This document shows, piece by piece, positions 1-5,900 of a DNA stretch of 64,000 nucleotides. How positions within the stretch are numbered: the first letter of the stretch is position 1; each line of letters begins with the position of its first letter. This DNA is from an uncultured Flavobacteriaceae bacterium (GTDB taxonomy: Bacteria > Bacteroidota > Bacteroidia > Flavobacteriales > Flavobacteriaceae). Location of the stretch: the NCBI GenBank assembly GCA_943788095.1, contig CALSOZ010000001.1:310001-374000 (forward strand). The letters run 5' to 3'. Below the pieces are notes generated by a model. That model saw only the letters and a program-made list of their open reading frames with translations, searched no databases and was not told where the DNA came from. A program made the position numbers and the translations under genes.

Positions 1-200
1 TAATTATTCATGGGGATCAAGACACAAGTGTTCATTTAGAGGAGGCTCTGATGCTACATACGTGGTGTCCTAATGCATATTTGGCCGTATTGGAAGGTGC
101 GAATCATGTGTTTGGAAGTCAGCATCCTTGGCTATTTGACGAATTACCTCCGTATTTACAGCAAATCCACTCCAAAATCACCCATTTTATTAACAATTAG
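1..200 (+). CDS. Alpha/beta hydrolase, C-terminal fragment (partial at window edge)
   Basis: An open frame enters from the left edge (first full codon at base 3) and stops with TAG at 198-200, giving the last 65 residues. The reading includes IIHGDQDTSV and, about 30 residues later, EGANHVFG. These match the Asp-loop (HGxxD) and His-loop (G.NH.F) that carry the last two members of the catalytic triad in dienelactone hydrolase / acyl-peptidase-like alpha/beta hydrolases. The nucleophile region lies outside the window, so substrate and subfamily cannot be named. The family call rests on these two motifs and their spacing. Confidence 0.7.
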   Translation, partial: IIHGDQDTSVHLEEALMLHTWCPNAYLAVLEGANHVFGSQHPWLFDELPPYLQQIHSKITHFINN

Positions 201-292
201 GATTAGTTCTTAAAAAAAACTGCATTTATCTGATATTTTTTTTGGAAAGAACAAACTAATTTTTGTAATTTAGACTAAAATAAATATATATT

Positions 293-490
293 ATGGGATA
301 TTCATTCAAAAATAGCAAAGGAAAGACGTACTTTTTACACACTAAAGATGTAATTCTTAAAGGTGGTAGAGAACAAACTATTTATTATTTCGCCAAAGAT
401 GAGCGTGATAATACATGTGATCTTCCTGCTGGAAAAATGATTGTAGAAAACGAAAAAACTGGATTACCTTTTGTGAAAAAGGCCGTTTAA
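293..490 (+). CDS. Small conserved-type hypothetical protein (65 aa)
   Basis: A 65-residue soluble, charged protein with no signal peptide or membrane segment. It reads as short beta-hairpin-like stretches (KGKTYFLHTKDVIL, QTIYYFAKDE) and ends in a hydrophobic-basic tail. It has its own upstream AT-rich promoter region and is followed at 25 bp by a clear intrinsic terminator, so it is probably a single-gene transcript. The arrangement and codon use support a real gene, and the sequence resembles small uncharacterised proteins common in flavobacteria. I do not recognise a function. Confidence 0.7.
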   Translation: MGYSFKNSKGKTYFLHTKDVILKGGREQTIYYFAKDERDNTCDLPAGKMIVENEKTGLPFVKKAV

Positions 491-514
491 AGTTTTTCAA
501 TCTAAACAATTTAA

Positions 515-545
515 AGTCCACTCTTAGAGTGGGCTTTTTTGTTTC
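515..545 (+). terminator. Intrinsic terminator after the 65-aa gene
   Basis: A nine-pair stem (agtccactc / gagtgggct, with one G-T pair) closes a three-base loop and is followed by a run of T residues. It lies 25 bp after the stop codon of the small upstream gene. Confidence 0.85.
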
Positions 546-591
546 ATGTCCATAATAAATAGCTTAAATTGAAAATAACAATTAACCAATC

Positions 592-1230
592 ATGCGAAAA
601 CAACTTATTATTTTTGCCTTTCTAATCTTAGGCGCAACTGCAGTAGCACAGACCACAAAAACATATTACAATAGCGGAAACACCTCAACGACTAAGAAGT
701 TTGTGGGTTCAAAGTGGCTTCCAGGAACTATAGTGTTAGCAGATGGGAGCGAACTTGTAGGCCAAGTTAAAGGCTATACGTATAAAGAGAATGACATCAA
801 TTCATTCCGGTTTAGAGTAAAAAAAGGAGACAAAGCAAGAACCATTAAAGCAGCGGATTGCCAGTTGATCTCTTACGATGGATTGATTATTCTTTCGTTG
901 CCTAAAAACCTTAAAAAAATATACGGGAAACGCCTATTTTATGTCTCTTTATATTATGGGGAGCATCTCACTATTTTTCAAAACCCCAAAGCAAGTATTT
1001 CAGAAGGTAGTCCAGGCTCGATTACATTTAATGAAGGTCAAATGCTCAGTTACTTAGCGCTAAAAGACGGCCAAATCTCCAAACTTACAGCCTTGAGCTT
1101 TAGAAAACAAATGAGAAGACTTTGTTATGATAATGAAAAATTCATGAACCGCACCACCGACAAAAGATGGTTTAAATATGACAACGTTTATAAAGTGGCT
1201 CATTTCTATAACCAAACCAAAAACAAGTAA
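592..1230 (+). CDS. Secreted hypothetical protein (212 aa)
   Basis: The N-terminus is a typical signal peptide (basic MRKQ, hydrophobic core to about residue 17, AVAQ cleavage site), so the protein is exported. The mature part is basic and rich in beta-type alternation. It starts with a Ser/Thr/Asn-rich stretch, followed by a segment reading LADGSELVGQVKGYTY and a C-terminal basic region. No lipobox Cys, T9SS tail or catalytic motif is visible. I do not recognise a family. The next gene downstream (1345) is also a small secreted orphan in the same direction, about 115 bp away. Confidence 0.75.
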   Translation: MRKQLIIFAFLILGATAVAQTTKTYYNSGNTSTTKKFVGSKWLPGTIVLADGSELVGQVKGYTYKENDINSFRFRVKKGDKARTIKAADCQLISYDGLIILSLPKNLKKIYGKRLFYVSLYYGEHLTIFQNPKASISEGSPGSITFNEGQMLSYLALKDGQISKLTALSFRKQMRRLCYDNEKFMNRTTDKRWFKYDNVYKVAHFYNQTKNK

Positions 1231-1344
1231 ACAGTTTTCTTTTATCACACTAAATGATCTCACATCCATCTTTAAATCTTGACTCACAGTTGAGAGATTA
1301 AATGGAGGTTACAAGTGACCGATCCCAAACAATAGCCCATACAT

Positions 1345-1902
1345 ATGAAATCAATTCTATTTTTAATCAGCTTCATTTTTTGTAGTCAACTACAAGCCCA
1401 AGACACAACATTTAAATATGTAAAAACAGACGAAACAAAAGCGATTGCAGGTCTCAAATCTGTGATGAACGCTTCTGCCTTTGTATTTAATGAACGGTCT
1501 GCTGCCGAGAATTATGAAATTGTGTACAACTACATCGCTTCTAAGTATGCGTACCCAGAGGATGTTTTGATGTCCTCAACTCCAGCAGAAGAACTCGTGA
1601 TTCAAGAAACAATTTCTGACTTATATACTATGAAGTCTATGGGGTTCGTCAATAGTTTTGCAGTGCGCTACAACCTAGTTTTCAAGACCAATGAAGGCAG
1701 TATAGAATGCATCGTTGTTTCTATGCAACTTGGAAATACAGTAAACATGTCTCAAAACATGGATGTAGAGTGGGATGATTTGAAAGGACTTTATTTGCAT
1801 CGAAAAAATGGGAAGCCTAAAAAAACGATGTTTGGAATAACAGACACAAAAATTGAAAACCATTTTAACGCTATTTTAAAATCCTTAAAACAGTCTAAAT
1901 AA
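1345..1902 (+). CDS. Secreted hypothetical protein (185 aa)
   Basis: It begins with a signal peptide (MKSILFLISFIFCSQLQAQ, cleavage expected after QAQ). The mature protein of about 166 residues is mixed alpha/beta with a C-terminal basic helix and no Cys. There is no T9SS sorting domain, lipobox or known motif, so a periplasmic location is most likely. It follows another secreted orphan in the same orientation and faces a convergent membrane-protein gene. The coding assignment is firm from the signal peptide and codon use. Function is unknown. Confidence 0.75.
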   Translation: MKSILFLISFIFCSQLQAQDTTFKYVKTDETKAIAGLKSVMNASAFVFNERSAAENYEIVYNYIASKYAYPEDVLMSSTPAEELVIQETISDLYTMKSMGFVNSFAVRYNLVFKTNEGSIECIVVSMQLGNTVNMSQNMDVEWDDLKGLYLHRKNGKPKKTMFGITDTKIENHFNAILKSLKQSK

Positions 1903-1946
1903 GGTGTTTATTTTATGATGAAAAGGTGTTGGTTAAACGACAAAAA

Positions 1947-2393
1947 CTAGTTCCAACGAATGTTTGGTGATGTGTGTGATCTAATAATCGCATAAAGCAC
2001 AATTGTGGCCATGCACAAGTGAAAATCGCCAAATAGGATAGGAACATTATTAAGTGATTCACTTAAAATTAGATAGCCGAGACATAAATTTGCGACTATA
2101 ACAGCAAAACCAATTTTTTTAGTTATAGCCAGTGCTGTCGGATCATTTGCGCCATATTTCACTCCTATAGGCAGGGTAATTATGACTTGTGTCAAAAACA
2201 TAATGATTACAGGAAGGCGCACTAAAGCATCGTCTTGGGCATAAAGCAATGACTCTACAATTATTGGGATACTACTGAAAAAACAAAGGCCTAAAGTAAA
2301 CCAGCTTCTATTTCTTTTATATGCGCCATATGCCGTTATTGACAAAAGCGAAAAATGGATAATTGTGATTAAGGTTATAAAAATTAGACTCAT
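1947..2393 (-). CDS. Hypothetical membrane protein (148 aa)
   Basis: Hydropathy by eye shows four to five membrane segments (about residues 2-22, 30-50, 60-80, 90-110 and 118-138) separated by short loops, with small charged patches such as AYKRNRS. There is no signal peptide beyond the first helix and no metal- or nucleotide-binding motif. It is a single gene, convergent with the secreted protein at 1345-1902 and followed upstream by a long AT-rich gap. It is an integral inner-membrane protein of unknown function. Confidence 0.7.
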   Translation of the reverse strand: MSLIFITLITIIHFSLLSITAYGAYKRNRSWFTLGLCFFSSIPIIVESLLYAQDDALVRLPVIIMFLTQVIITLPIGVKYGANDPTALAITKKIGFAVIVANLCLGYLILSESLNNVPILFGDFHLCMATIVLYAIIRSHTSPNIRWN

Positions 2394-3094
2394 AATTAAG
2401 CAAAATCTAAATTGAATTATAACACAATATATAGATTTTTAATTTTAATCCAAAAAAGGGGTTGTGGGTTAAAATTAAAAAATAATTTTTTTATCTATTT
2501 TTTTGTAATTTGTGTCTTTTTTTGATTTTATGCACAAAATAGAGCTCTACAGAAAACATTTCACAAATATTTTATCGTTTAACAAAATAAAAATTATTAG
2601 TCCCCTAGAGCTCCATGATTTGACCCATCAACAACGGAGTAGGCAAAGCTATTAAAAGTTGTGCCCGTGCCTTCAAAATGCACGACAGCCGGCTGTAGCA
2701 ATGTGGTTGTGCTCACCAAAGTGGCAGTATAGACATCCTGGACGGCCGGATTTTACGCTTGTAAATTTGCTTGACTTGAAAGCATGGCAAATAACACAAA
2801 AGAGTGCAGAAGGAATTTTTTTTCACTCGAAGACTGTTTTAAACCTCAAATGGTGCTTGCCATAAGCAATTTTGTTATGAATGATTTTTATACAGATCAG
2901 ACGATTTATATGTTCGGAATATGATACATTGTTTTATAGTTCAAAGTTTAAATAATAGACATATAATTTATTAAAATTAAATTCGGCTTAAAAACGAGCC
3001 CATATTTATATATTAATTCGTGAGAGATTGTTATGATATAGCTTGTTTAACATTTTATTCATATATTTAAACAAAATATTAAAAAATAAATTTC
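2394..3094. other. 700-bp gap containing one decayed gene and otherwise AT-rich filler
   Basis: Apart from the pseudogene remnant at 2597-2826 (minus strand) this gap has no supportable gene. The flanks (2400-2590 and 2870-3090) are extremely AT-rich with many stops in all frames. The GC content jumps in the 2640-2760 patch, which is where the remnant lies. Confidence 0.6.
2597..2826 (-). pseudogene. Decayed secreted-protein remnant (signal peptide plus start of mature domain)
   Basis: On the minus strand a frame reads a convincing signal peptide (KKFLLHSFVLFAMLSSQANLQA), then a single TAA at the expected cleavage point. The same frame then continues as NPAVQDVYTATLVSTT and later TTFNSFAYSVVDG before double stops at 2599. 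The low-charge, Thr-rich mature part looks like the first strands of an extracellular beta-sandwich. A GTG at 2824-2826 could be the old start if one A was lost from the adjacent run of eight A residues. The patch is more GC-rich than its surroundings. Original function is unknown. This is inference from reading frames only. Confidence 0.45.
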
Positions 3095-3439
3095 ATGGAA
3101 ACTATATCAATTTTGTCGCAGCTTATTGTTTCAATCTCTGTAATTATTGTGTGGGTTTTTAGATATGAAAATATCGTCTTAGAATTTAAACAGTATGGTC
3201 TTTCTAGCTTAGTTAGAAATGCTGTTGGCGCATCTAAAATAGCGTTAGCAACCGTTTTGATTTTAGGAATTTGGTATACAGAATTTTTAATTCCAGCTGC
3301 TCTTTTAATGGCCGTTTTAATGATCGGTGCTCAATATTGTCATATGAAAGTCAAAAACCCGTTGGTTAAATTTATCCCTTCGTTAGCACTCCTCTTACTG
3401 TGTTTATTTGTTGCGGCCTTTAATTATGGCTTAATATAG
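3095..3439 (+). CDS. DoxX-like small membrane protein (114 aa)
   Basis: Four predicted membrane helices (about 4-24, 46-65, 68-88 and 92-112) with a short polar loop GLSSLVRNAVGASK between helices 1 and 2 match the size and layout of DoxX-like (SURF4/DoxX superfamily) proteins. The Gly-Ala-rich helix 2 is also typical. It sits 3 bp upstream of a second gene of the same architecture, which indicates co-transcription and an origin by duplication. Specific function is unknown; relatives are integral membrane proteins sometimes linked to quinone-dependent oxidation, but nothing here shows that activity. Confidence 0.7.
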   Translation: METISILSQLIVSISVIIVWVFRYENIVLEFKQYGLSSLVRNAVGASKIALATVLILGIWYTEFLIPAALLMAVLMIGAQYCHMKVKNPLVKFIPSLALLLLCLFVAAFNYGLI

Positions 3440-3442
3440 ACA

Positions 3443-3781
3443 ATGGATTTAAACCTTAGTATCCTCTTGTTTTCGGCAATTTCGTTTATTTTTTATGGCA
3501 TAACTTCTTTTTTTTCCAAAAGGATGTTGTCGGAATATGCTCGTTGGGGCTATAAAAATCAACGAATTTTATTGGGGTGTTTACAACTCTTAGGTGGGGT
3601 AGGTTTGATCGTAGGGATTATCAATTCAACGCTATTAATTATTGCGTCGTTTTTATTAACCTTTATGATGATTACGGCTGTTTTCGTAAGAATTAAAATC
3701 AAAGACAACATCGTTCAGATGTTCCCTGCGATTTTTTATACCGTCTTAAATTTTATAATTTTGTACAACTCAGTCGCGTAA
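3443..3781 (+). CDS. DoxX-like small membrane protein, tandem paralogue (112 aa)
   Basis: Like the gene 3 bp upstream it has four membrane helices (about 4-24, 42-60, 62-84 and 90-110) and a polar loop with KRMLSEYARWGYKNQR between helices 1 and 2. The second helix carries the GCLQLLGGVGLIVG pattern common in DoxX-like proteins. The two genes differ in sequence but share length and topology, so they probably form a heteromeric pair made from one transcript. Function is unknown. Confidence 0.7.
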   Translation: MDLNLSILLFSAISFIFYGITSFFSKRMLSEYARWGYKNQRILLGCLQLLGGVGLIVGIINSTLLIIASFLLTFMMITAVFVRIKIKDNIVQMFPAIFYTVLNFIILYNSVA

Positions 3782-3828
3782 CTTTTGAGAGACAAAGCGG
3801 TCGCGTTTAACAAGGCGAACGCCTTAAT

Positions 3829-4023
3829 TTAAGCCTTCTTTTTTTTCTTATTTTTAGCGGTAGGGAATCGTCCTTGATTGCCAATACCGTCCATGTCATG
3901 CTCATCGTATGCCTGTTGATGTTCATTTCGTTGGATGCGGTGTTGTTTCGAAACAATCGTCAACAAGAAATAGACGTACACTATAAAAATAATAAACCCG
4001 AAAATAAATATAAGTAAATTCAT
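3829..4023 (-). CDS. Single-pass micro membrane protein (64 aa)
   Basis: The ORF track starts this at 4077, but the better start is the internal ATG at 4023. It directly precedes a clean membrane helix (MNLLIFIFGFIIFIVYVYFL), and the upstream extension is read through by the preceding gene, whose TGA overlaps this ATG (ATGA). After the helix comes a cytoplasmic tail of about 40 residues, rich in His, Gln, Asp and Lys and ending in a polylysine run. The size and single helix recall accessory subunits of membrane complexes, but no family is recognised. It is translationally coupled to the 56-aa gene at 4020-4190. Confidence 0.65.
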   Translation of the reverse strand: MNLLIFIFGFIIFIVYVYFLLTIVSKQHRIQRNEHQQAYDEHDMDGIGNQGRFPTAKNKKKKKA

Positions 4024-4190
4024 TTCTTTCTTCTTTGTCTTATGGCAATGGAAAGCGATAAAATCGACGGAACCCAAATTCCTACAAAAATTCCTTCTAG
4101 TTTATTTCCCATAAACCACAAGGTTACAGACATTAAAAAAGAGATGAATGCGAGTATAATAGGATAGTAAGCTTCAATAAAATCTTTCAT
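4020..4190 (-). CDS. Two-helix micro membrane protein (56 aa), not in ORF track
   Basis: This gene is too short for the supplied track. It runs from ATG at 4188-4190 to TGA at 4020-4022 and encodes MKDFIEAYYPIILAFISFLM, a second hydrophobic helix (GIFVGIWVPSILSLSIAI), and a basic RQRRKK tail. The stop codon overlaps the next start as ATGA, a classic translational-coupling signature. Both products are tiny membrane proteins, so they likely act together. Function is unknown. The coding case rests on the overlap, the hydropathy and the positive-inside tail. Confidence 0.6.
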   Translation of the reverse strand: MKDFIEAYYPIILAFISFLMSVTLWFMGNKLEGIFVGIWVPSILSLSIAIRQRRKK

Positions 4191-4273
4191 TGTTTTTTAT
4201 TTAAAGTTAGACAAGATTAGTCATTAAAGCGTTACAAAACTCATAAAATTTTAATCATTATGTTAAAATATAG

Positions 4274-4567
4274 CGAAAAATATTTGGTTTGCATCTAATC
4301 AACAAAGACTATCAGAAGAATATTGCTATTGTAGAAAGCGAAAAGACCGCAATAATTATGAGTATTTTTTTACCTGATTTTATTTGGCTCGCTGCAGCGG
4401 GGAATGAAACTCCAATAGCGGTCTCTATTTACAATGTATCAGGCAAAGAAGTACTTTCTATAAAGAATACAAACAACATCAATGTACAAGCATTGCCAAG
4501 CGGTGTGTATGTGATTAGAATATCAGATGGTGTGGGGCAAACCAATAGAAAGTTTATAAAGAATTAA
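4274..4567 (+). pseudogene. Chimeric remnant: Toprim-like fragment of a mobile-element protein joined to a T9SS sorting-domain tail
   Basis: The frame (ORF track from a TTG at 4289, open back to 4274) begins FGLHLI, then KNIAIVESEKTAIIMS and LPDFIWLA. This matches the Toprim-like catalytic segment of DUF6371-type primase-like proteins carried on Bacteroidota mobile elements. Without interruption it then switches to SIYNVSGKEVLSI, LPSGVYVIRISDG and RKFIKN, which is the second half of a T9SS type A C-terminal sorting domain. The 5' part of each source gene is missing and there is no signal peptide, so the fused ORF cannot be an exported protein. I read it as two gene fragments joined by deletion. 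A terminator follows at 4591. Confidence 0.65.
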
Positions 4568-4590
4568 ACAGACTTAAAATAATTTAAGAA

Positions 4591-4619
4591 GCCCTTTCAG
4601 AAATGTGAGGGTTTTTTTT
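4591..4619 (+). terminator. Intrinsic terminator after the chimeric remnant
   Basis: The hairpin ccctttca / tgtgaggg (one mismatch, one wobble) with a GAAA loop is followed by eight T residues. It is probably inherited from the gene that donated the T9SS tail. Confidence 0.65.
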
Positions 4620-4858
4620 ATGCCTGCTTAAATCTACAATTATTGTGTAACTATTTGACGTAGAATGAATAATTATGTTGAGTAGTAACAGTCTTTAATG
4701 AATTCAATTTATAAAGTTATTTCAAGCAGTCAATATTTTATAATGTACCAAATGCACGAAATGAAGCCTAAAAAACAACTTTATTTTTTTACTAAAATTA
4801 TTATATAAATAAAACTAAAATAATTAAATCGTACAATAATCGTACAAATTAAGATACT
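4620..4858. other. AT-rich non-coding stretch between remnant and tRNA
   Basis: No ORF longer than about 25 codons and no recognisable RNA. A short direct repeat, cgtacaa, occurs twice about 4 bp apart near 4831-4847. The stretch lies on the 3' side of the tRNA gene, where integrated elements would sit. Confidence 0.5.
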
Positions 4859-4896
4859 AAAAAACCCCAACCTATTGATTAACAAATGGTTGAGGT
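4859..4896 (-). terminator. Intrinsic terminator of the tRNA-Met transcript
   Basis: On the minus strand the sequence cctcaacc ... ggttgggg forms an eight-pair stem around a 15-nt loop and ends in TTTTTT. It lies 10 bp past the tRNA 3' end. Confidence 0.75.
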
Positions 4897-4905
4897 ATTA
4901 TTTAG

Positions 4906-4979
4906 TGGTCCCACTTGGGCTCGAACCAAGGACCCTCTGATTATGAGTCAGATGCTCTAACCAACTGAGCTATGGGACC
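4906..4979 (-). tRNA. tRNA-Met (anticodon CAU), elongator type
   Basis: On the minus strand the 74-nt gene folds perfectly: acceptor GGTCCCA/TGGGACC, D arm GCTC/GAGC, anticodon arm TCTGA-CTCATAA-TCAGA, variable GGGTC, T arm CTTGG-TTCGAGC-CCAAG, discriminator A. The anticodon is CAT. It lacks the C1-A72 mismatch expected of initiator tRNA, so elongator Met is most likely. A tRNA-Ile2 with a lysidine-modified CAU cannot be fully excluded without comparing identity elements. Its 3' end points towards a region holding mobile-element debris. Confidence 0.85.
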
Positions 4980-5026
4980 AATAAGGCTGCAATATTACAA
5001 CGTTTTTTAAAATTATAAAAAGAAAA

Positions 5027-5440
5027 TCAGTCTTTATTAGGGCGTTCCTGACAGAGTTCGATCAGAACCCCATTGGTTGATTTTGGATGTAAAAACGCAA
5101 TGCGCTTATGATCTGCGCCTTCTTTAGCGGTTTCATGAATCAATTCAAAACCCTCCGACTTTAAGCGTGCCAATTCAACTTCGATATCTTCCACCTCAAA
5201 AGCAATGTGATGCACGCCTTCGCCTTTTTTAGCAATAAACTTCGCAATAGGGCTGTTGGGATTGCTCGCTTCTAGCAGCTCAATTTTATGTGTTCCCACA
5301 TCAAAAAAAGAAGTTGTCACTCCTTCAGAGGCCACCGTTTCGGTTTTATAATGCGGCACGCCTAAAAGCTTTTTAAACAATTCATTAGAAGTAGATAAGT
5401 CTTTTACGGCAATACCAATATGTTCAATTTTCTTCAGCAT
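5027..5440 (-). CDS. mce: Methylmalonyl-CoA epimerase
   Basis: At 137 residues this is full length for the epimerase of the vicinal-oxygen-chelate (glyoxalase) fold. It interconverts (R)- and (S)-methylmalonyl-CoA in the propionate pathway. Paired beta-alpha-beta modules begin IEHIGIAVKDL (metal-ligand His 7) and GVHHIAFEVEDI (second His). The C-terminal NGVLIELCQE supplies the Glu ligand. The protein is cytosolic. It is divergent from rbfA with a 67-bp gap. A -7 box TAAATTTG ends 4 nt before the ATG, so the mRNA is probably leaderless. No methylmalonyl-CoA mutase gene lies in the window. Confidence 0.92.
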   Translation of the reverse strand: MLKKIEHIGIAVKDLSTSNELFKKLLGVPHYKTETVASEGVTTSFFDVGTHKIELLEASNPNSPIAKFIAKKGEGVHHIAFEVEDIEVELARLKSEGFELIHETAKEGADHKRIAFLHPKSTNGVLIELCQERPNKD

Positions 5441-5444
5441 ATCA

Positions 5445-5452
5445 CAAATTTA
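5445..5452 (-). promoter_or_regulatory. -7 promoter element of mce
   Basis: TAAATTTG on the minus strand fits the Bacteroidota TAnnTTTG consensus and ends exactly 4 nt before the mce ATG. That puts the predicted transcript start at or next to the start codon. Confidence 0.55.
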
Positions 5453-5495
5453 ACCGAAAAGGACTAGCTTTTAAACAATTCACCCAGAAATATAT

Positions 5496-5503
5496 TATTT
5501 TTA
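5496..5503 (+). promoter_or_regulatory. -7 promoter element of rbfA
   Basis: TATTTTTA (consensus TAnnTTTG with the last base changed) ends 4 nt before the rbfA ATG, mirroring the divergent mce promoter. Confidence 0.4.
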
Positions 5504-5507
5504 CCCT

Positions 5508-5900
5508 ATGGAAAGTCAAAGACAAAAAAAAATAGCCTCCGTTTTACAGCGTGATCTCGTTGAGGTATTACAAGGCGCAGCCACCCAAGGCGGGATGAAA
5601 GGCATTCTAATTTCAGTGACAAAGGTCAATGTGACTGTCGATCTTTCGATTGCGAAAGTGTATTTGAGTATTTTCCCGATTGATAAAGGCGCCGAGCTTT
5701 TGGAAGGGATTCGATCCAATGCACCGCTTATCAAACACGAGCTGTCGCAACGGACCAAGCACCAATTACGTCGCATGCCACAATTGATTTTTTATATTGA
5801 TGATTCTTTGGAGTATATCGATCAAATTGACAAATCACTGAAACGCACCGAAAACCCCATTGAGAATCCAGAATTGTTAGAGAAACGAAAAAAGGCCTAA
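5508..5900 (+). CDS. rbfA: 30S ribosome-binding factor A
   Basis: The 130-residue protein has the KH-like RbfA fold: N-terminal ESQRQKKIASVLQRDLVEVLQ helix, a beta segment ILISVTKVNVTVDLSIAKVYLSIF, and the ending RTKHQLRRMPQLIFYIDDSLEYIDQID. RbfA binds the 30S subunit near the 5' helix of 16S rRNA and assists late maturation and cold adaptation. Its stop TAA is followed immediately by the TTG start of a LolE-type permease gene, so the two are co-transcribed. It is divergent from mce. Confidence 0.93.
   Translation: MESQRQKKIASVLQRDLVEVLQGAATQGGMKGILISVTKVNVTVDLSIAKVYLSIFPIDKGAELLEGIRSNAPLIKHELSQRTKHQLRRMPQLIFYIDDSLEYIDQIDKSLKRTENPIENPELLEKRKKA

Noticed and set aside
1060-1287. Minus-strand 75-aa ORF over the 592-1230 gene.
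   Set aside because: Antisense to a better-supported secreted protein, with no signal peptide or independent support.
2640-2826. Two CxxCH motifs (CVICH, CLYCH) in another minus-strand frame, suggesting a multiheme cytochrome fragment.
   Set aside because: The neighbouring frame gives a far better signal peptide and extracellular-like reading. The CxxCH frame has no start, no signal peptide, and stops at once on both sides.
2659-2865. ORF-track 68-aa protein on the plus strand.
   Set aside because: It is the antisense shadow of the minus-strand remnant, with no plausible start context and odd composition.
4826-4850. Direct repeat cgtacaa ... cgtacaa as a possible attachment site.
   Set aside because: Only seven bases, in AT-rich non-coding DNA, and not matching the tRNA 3' end.
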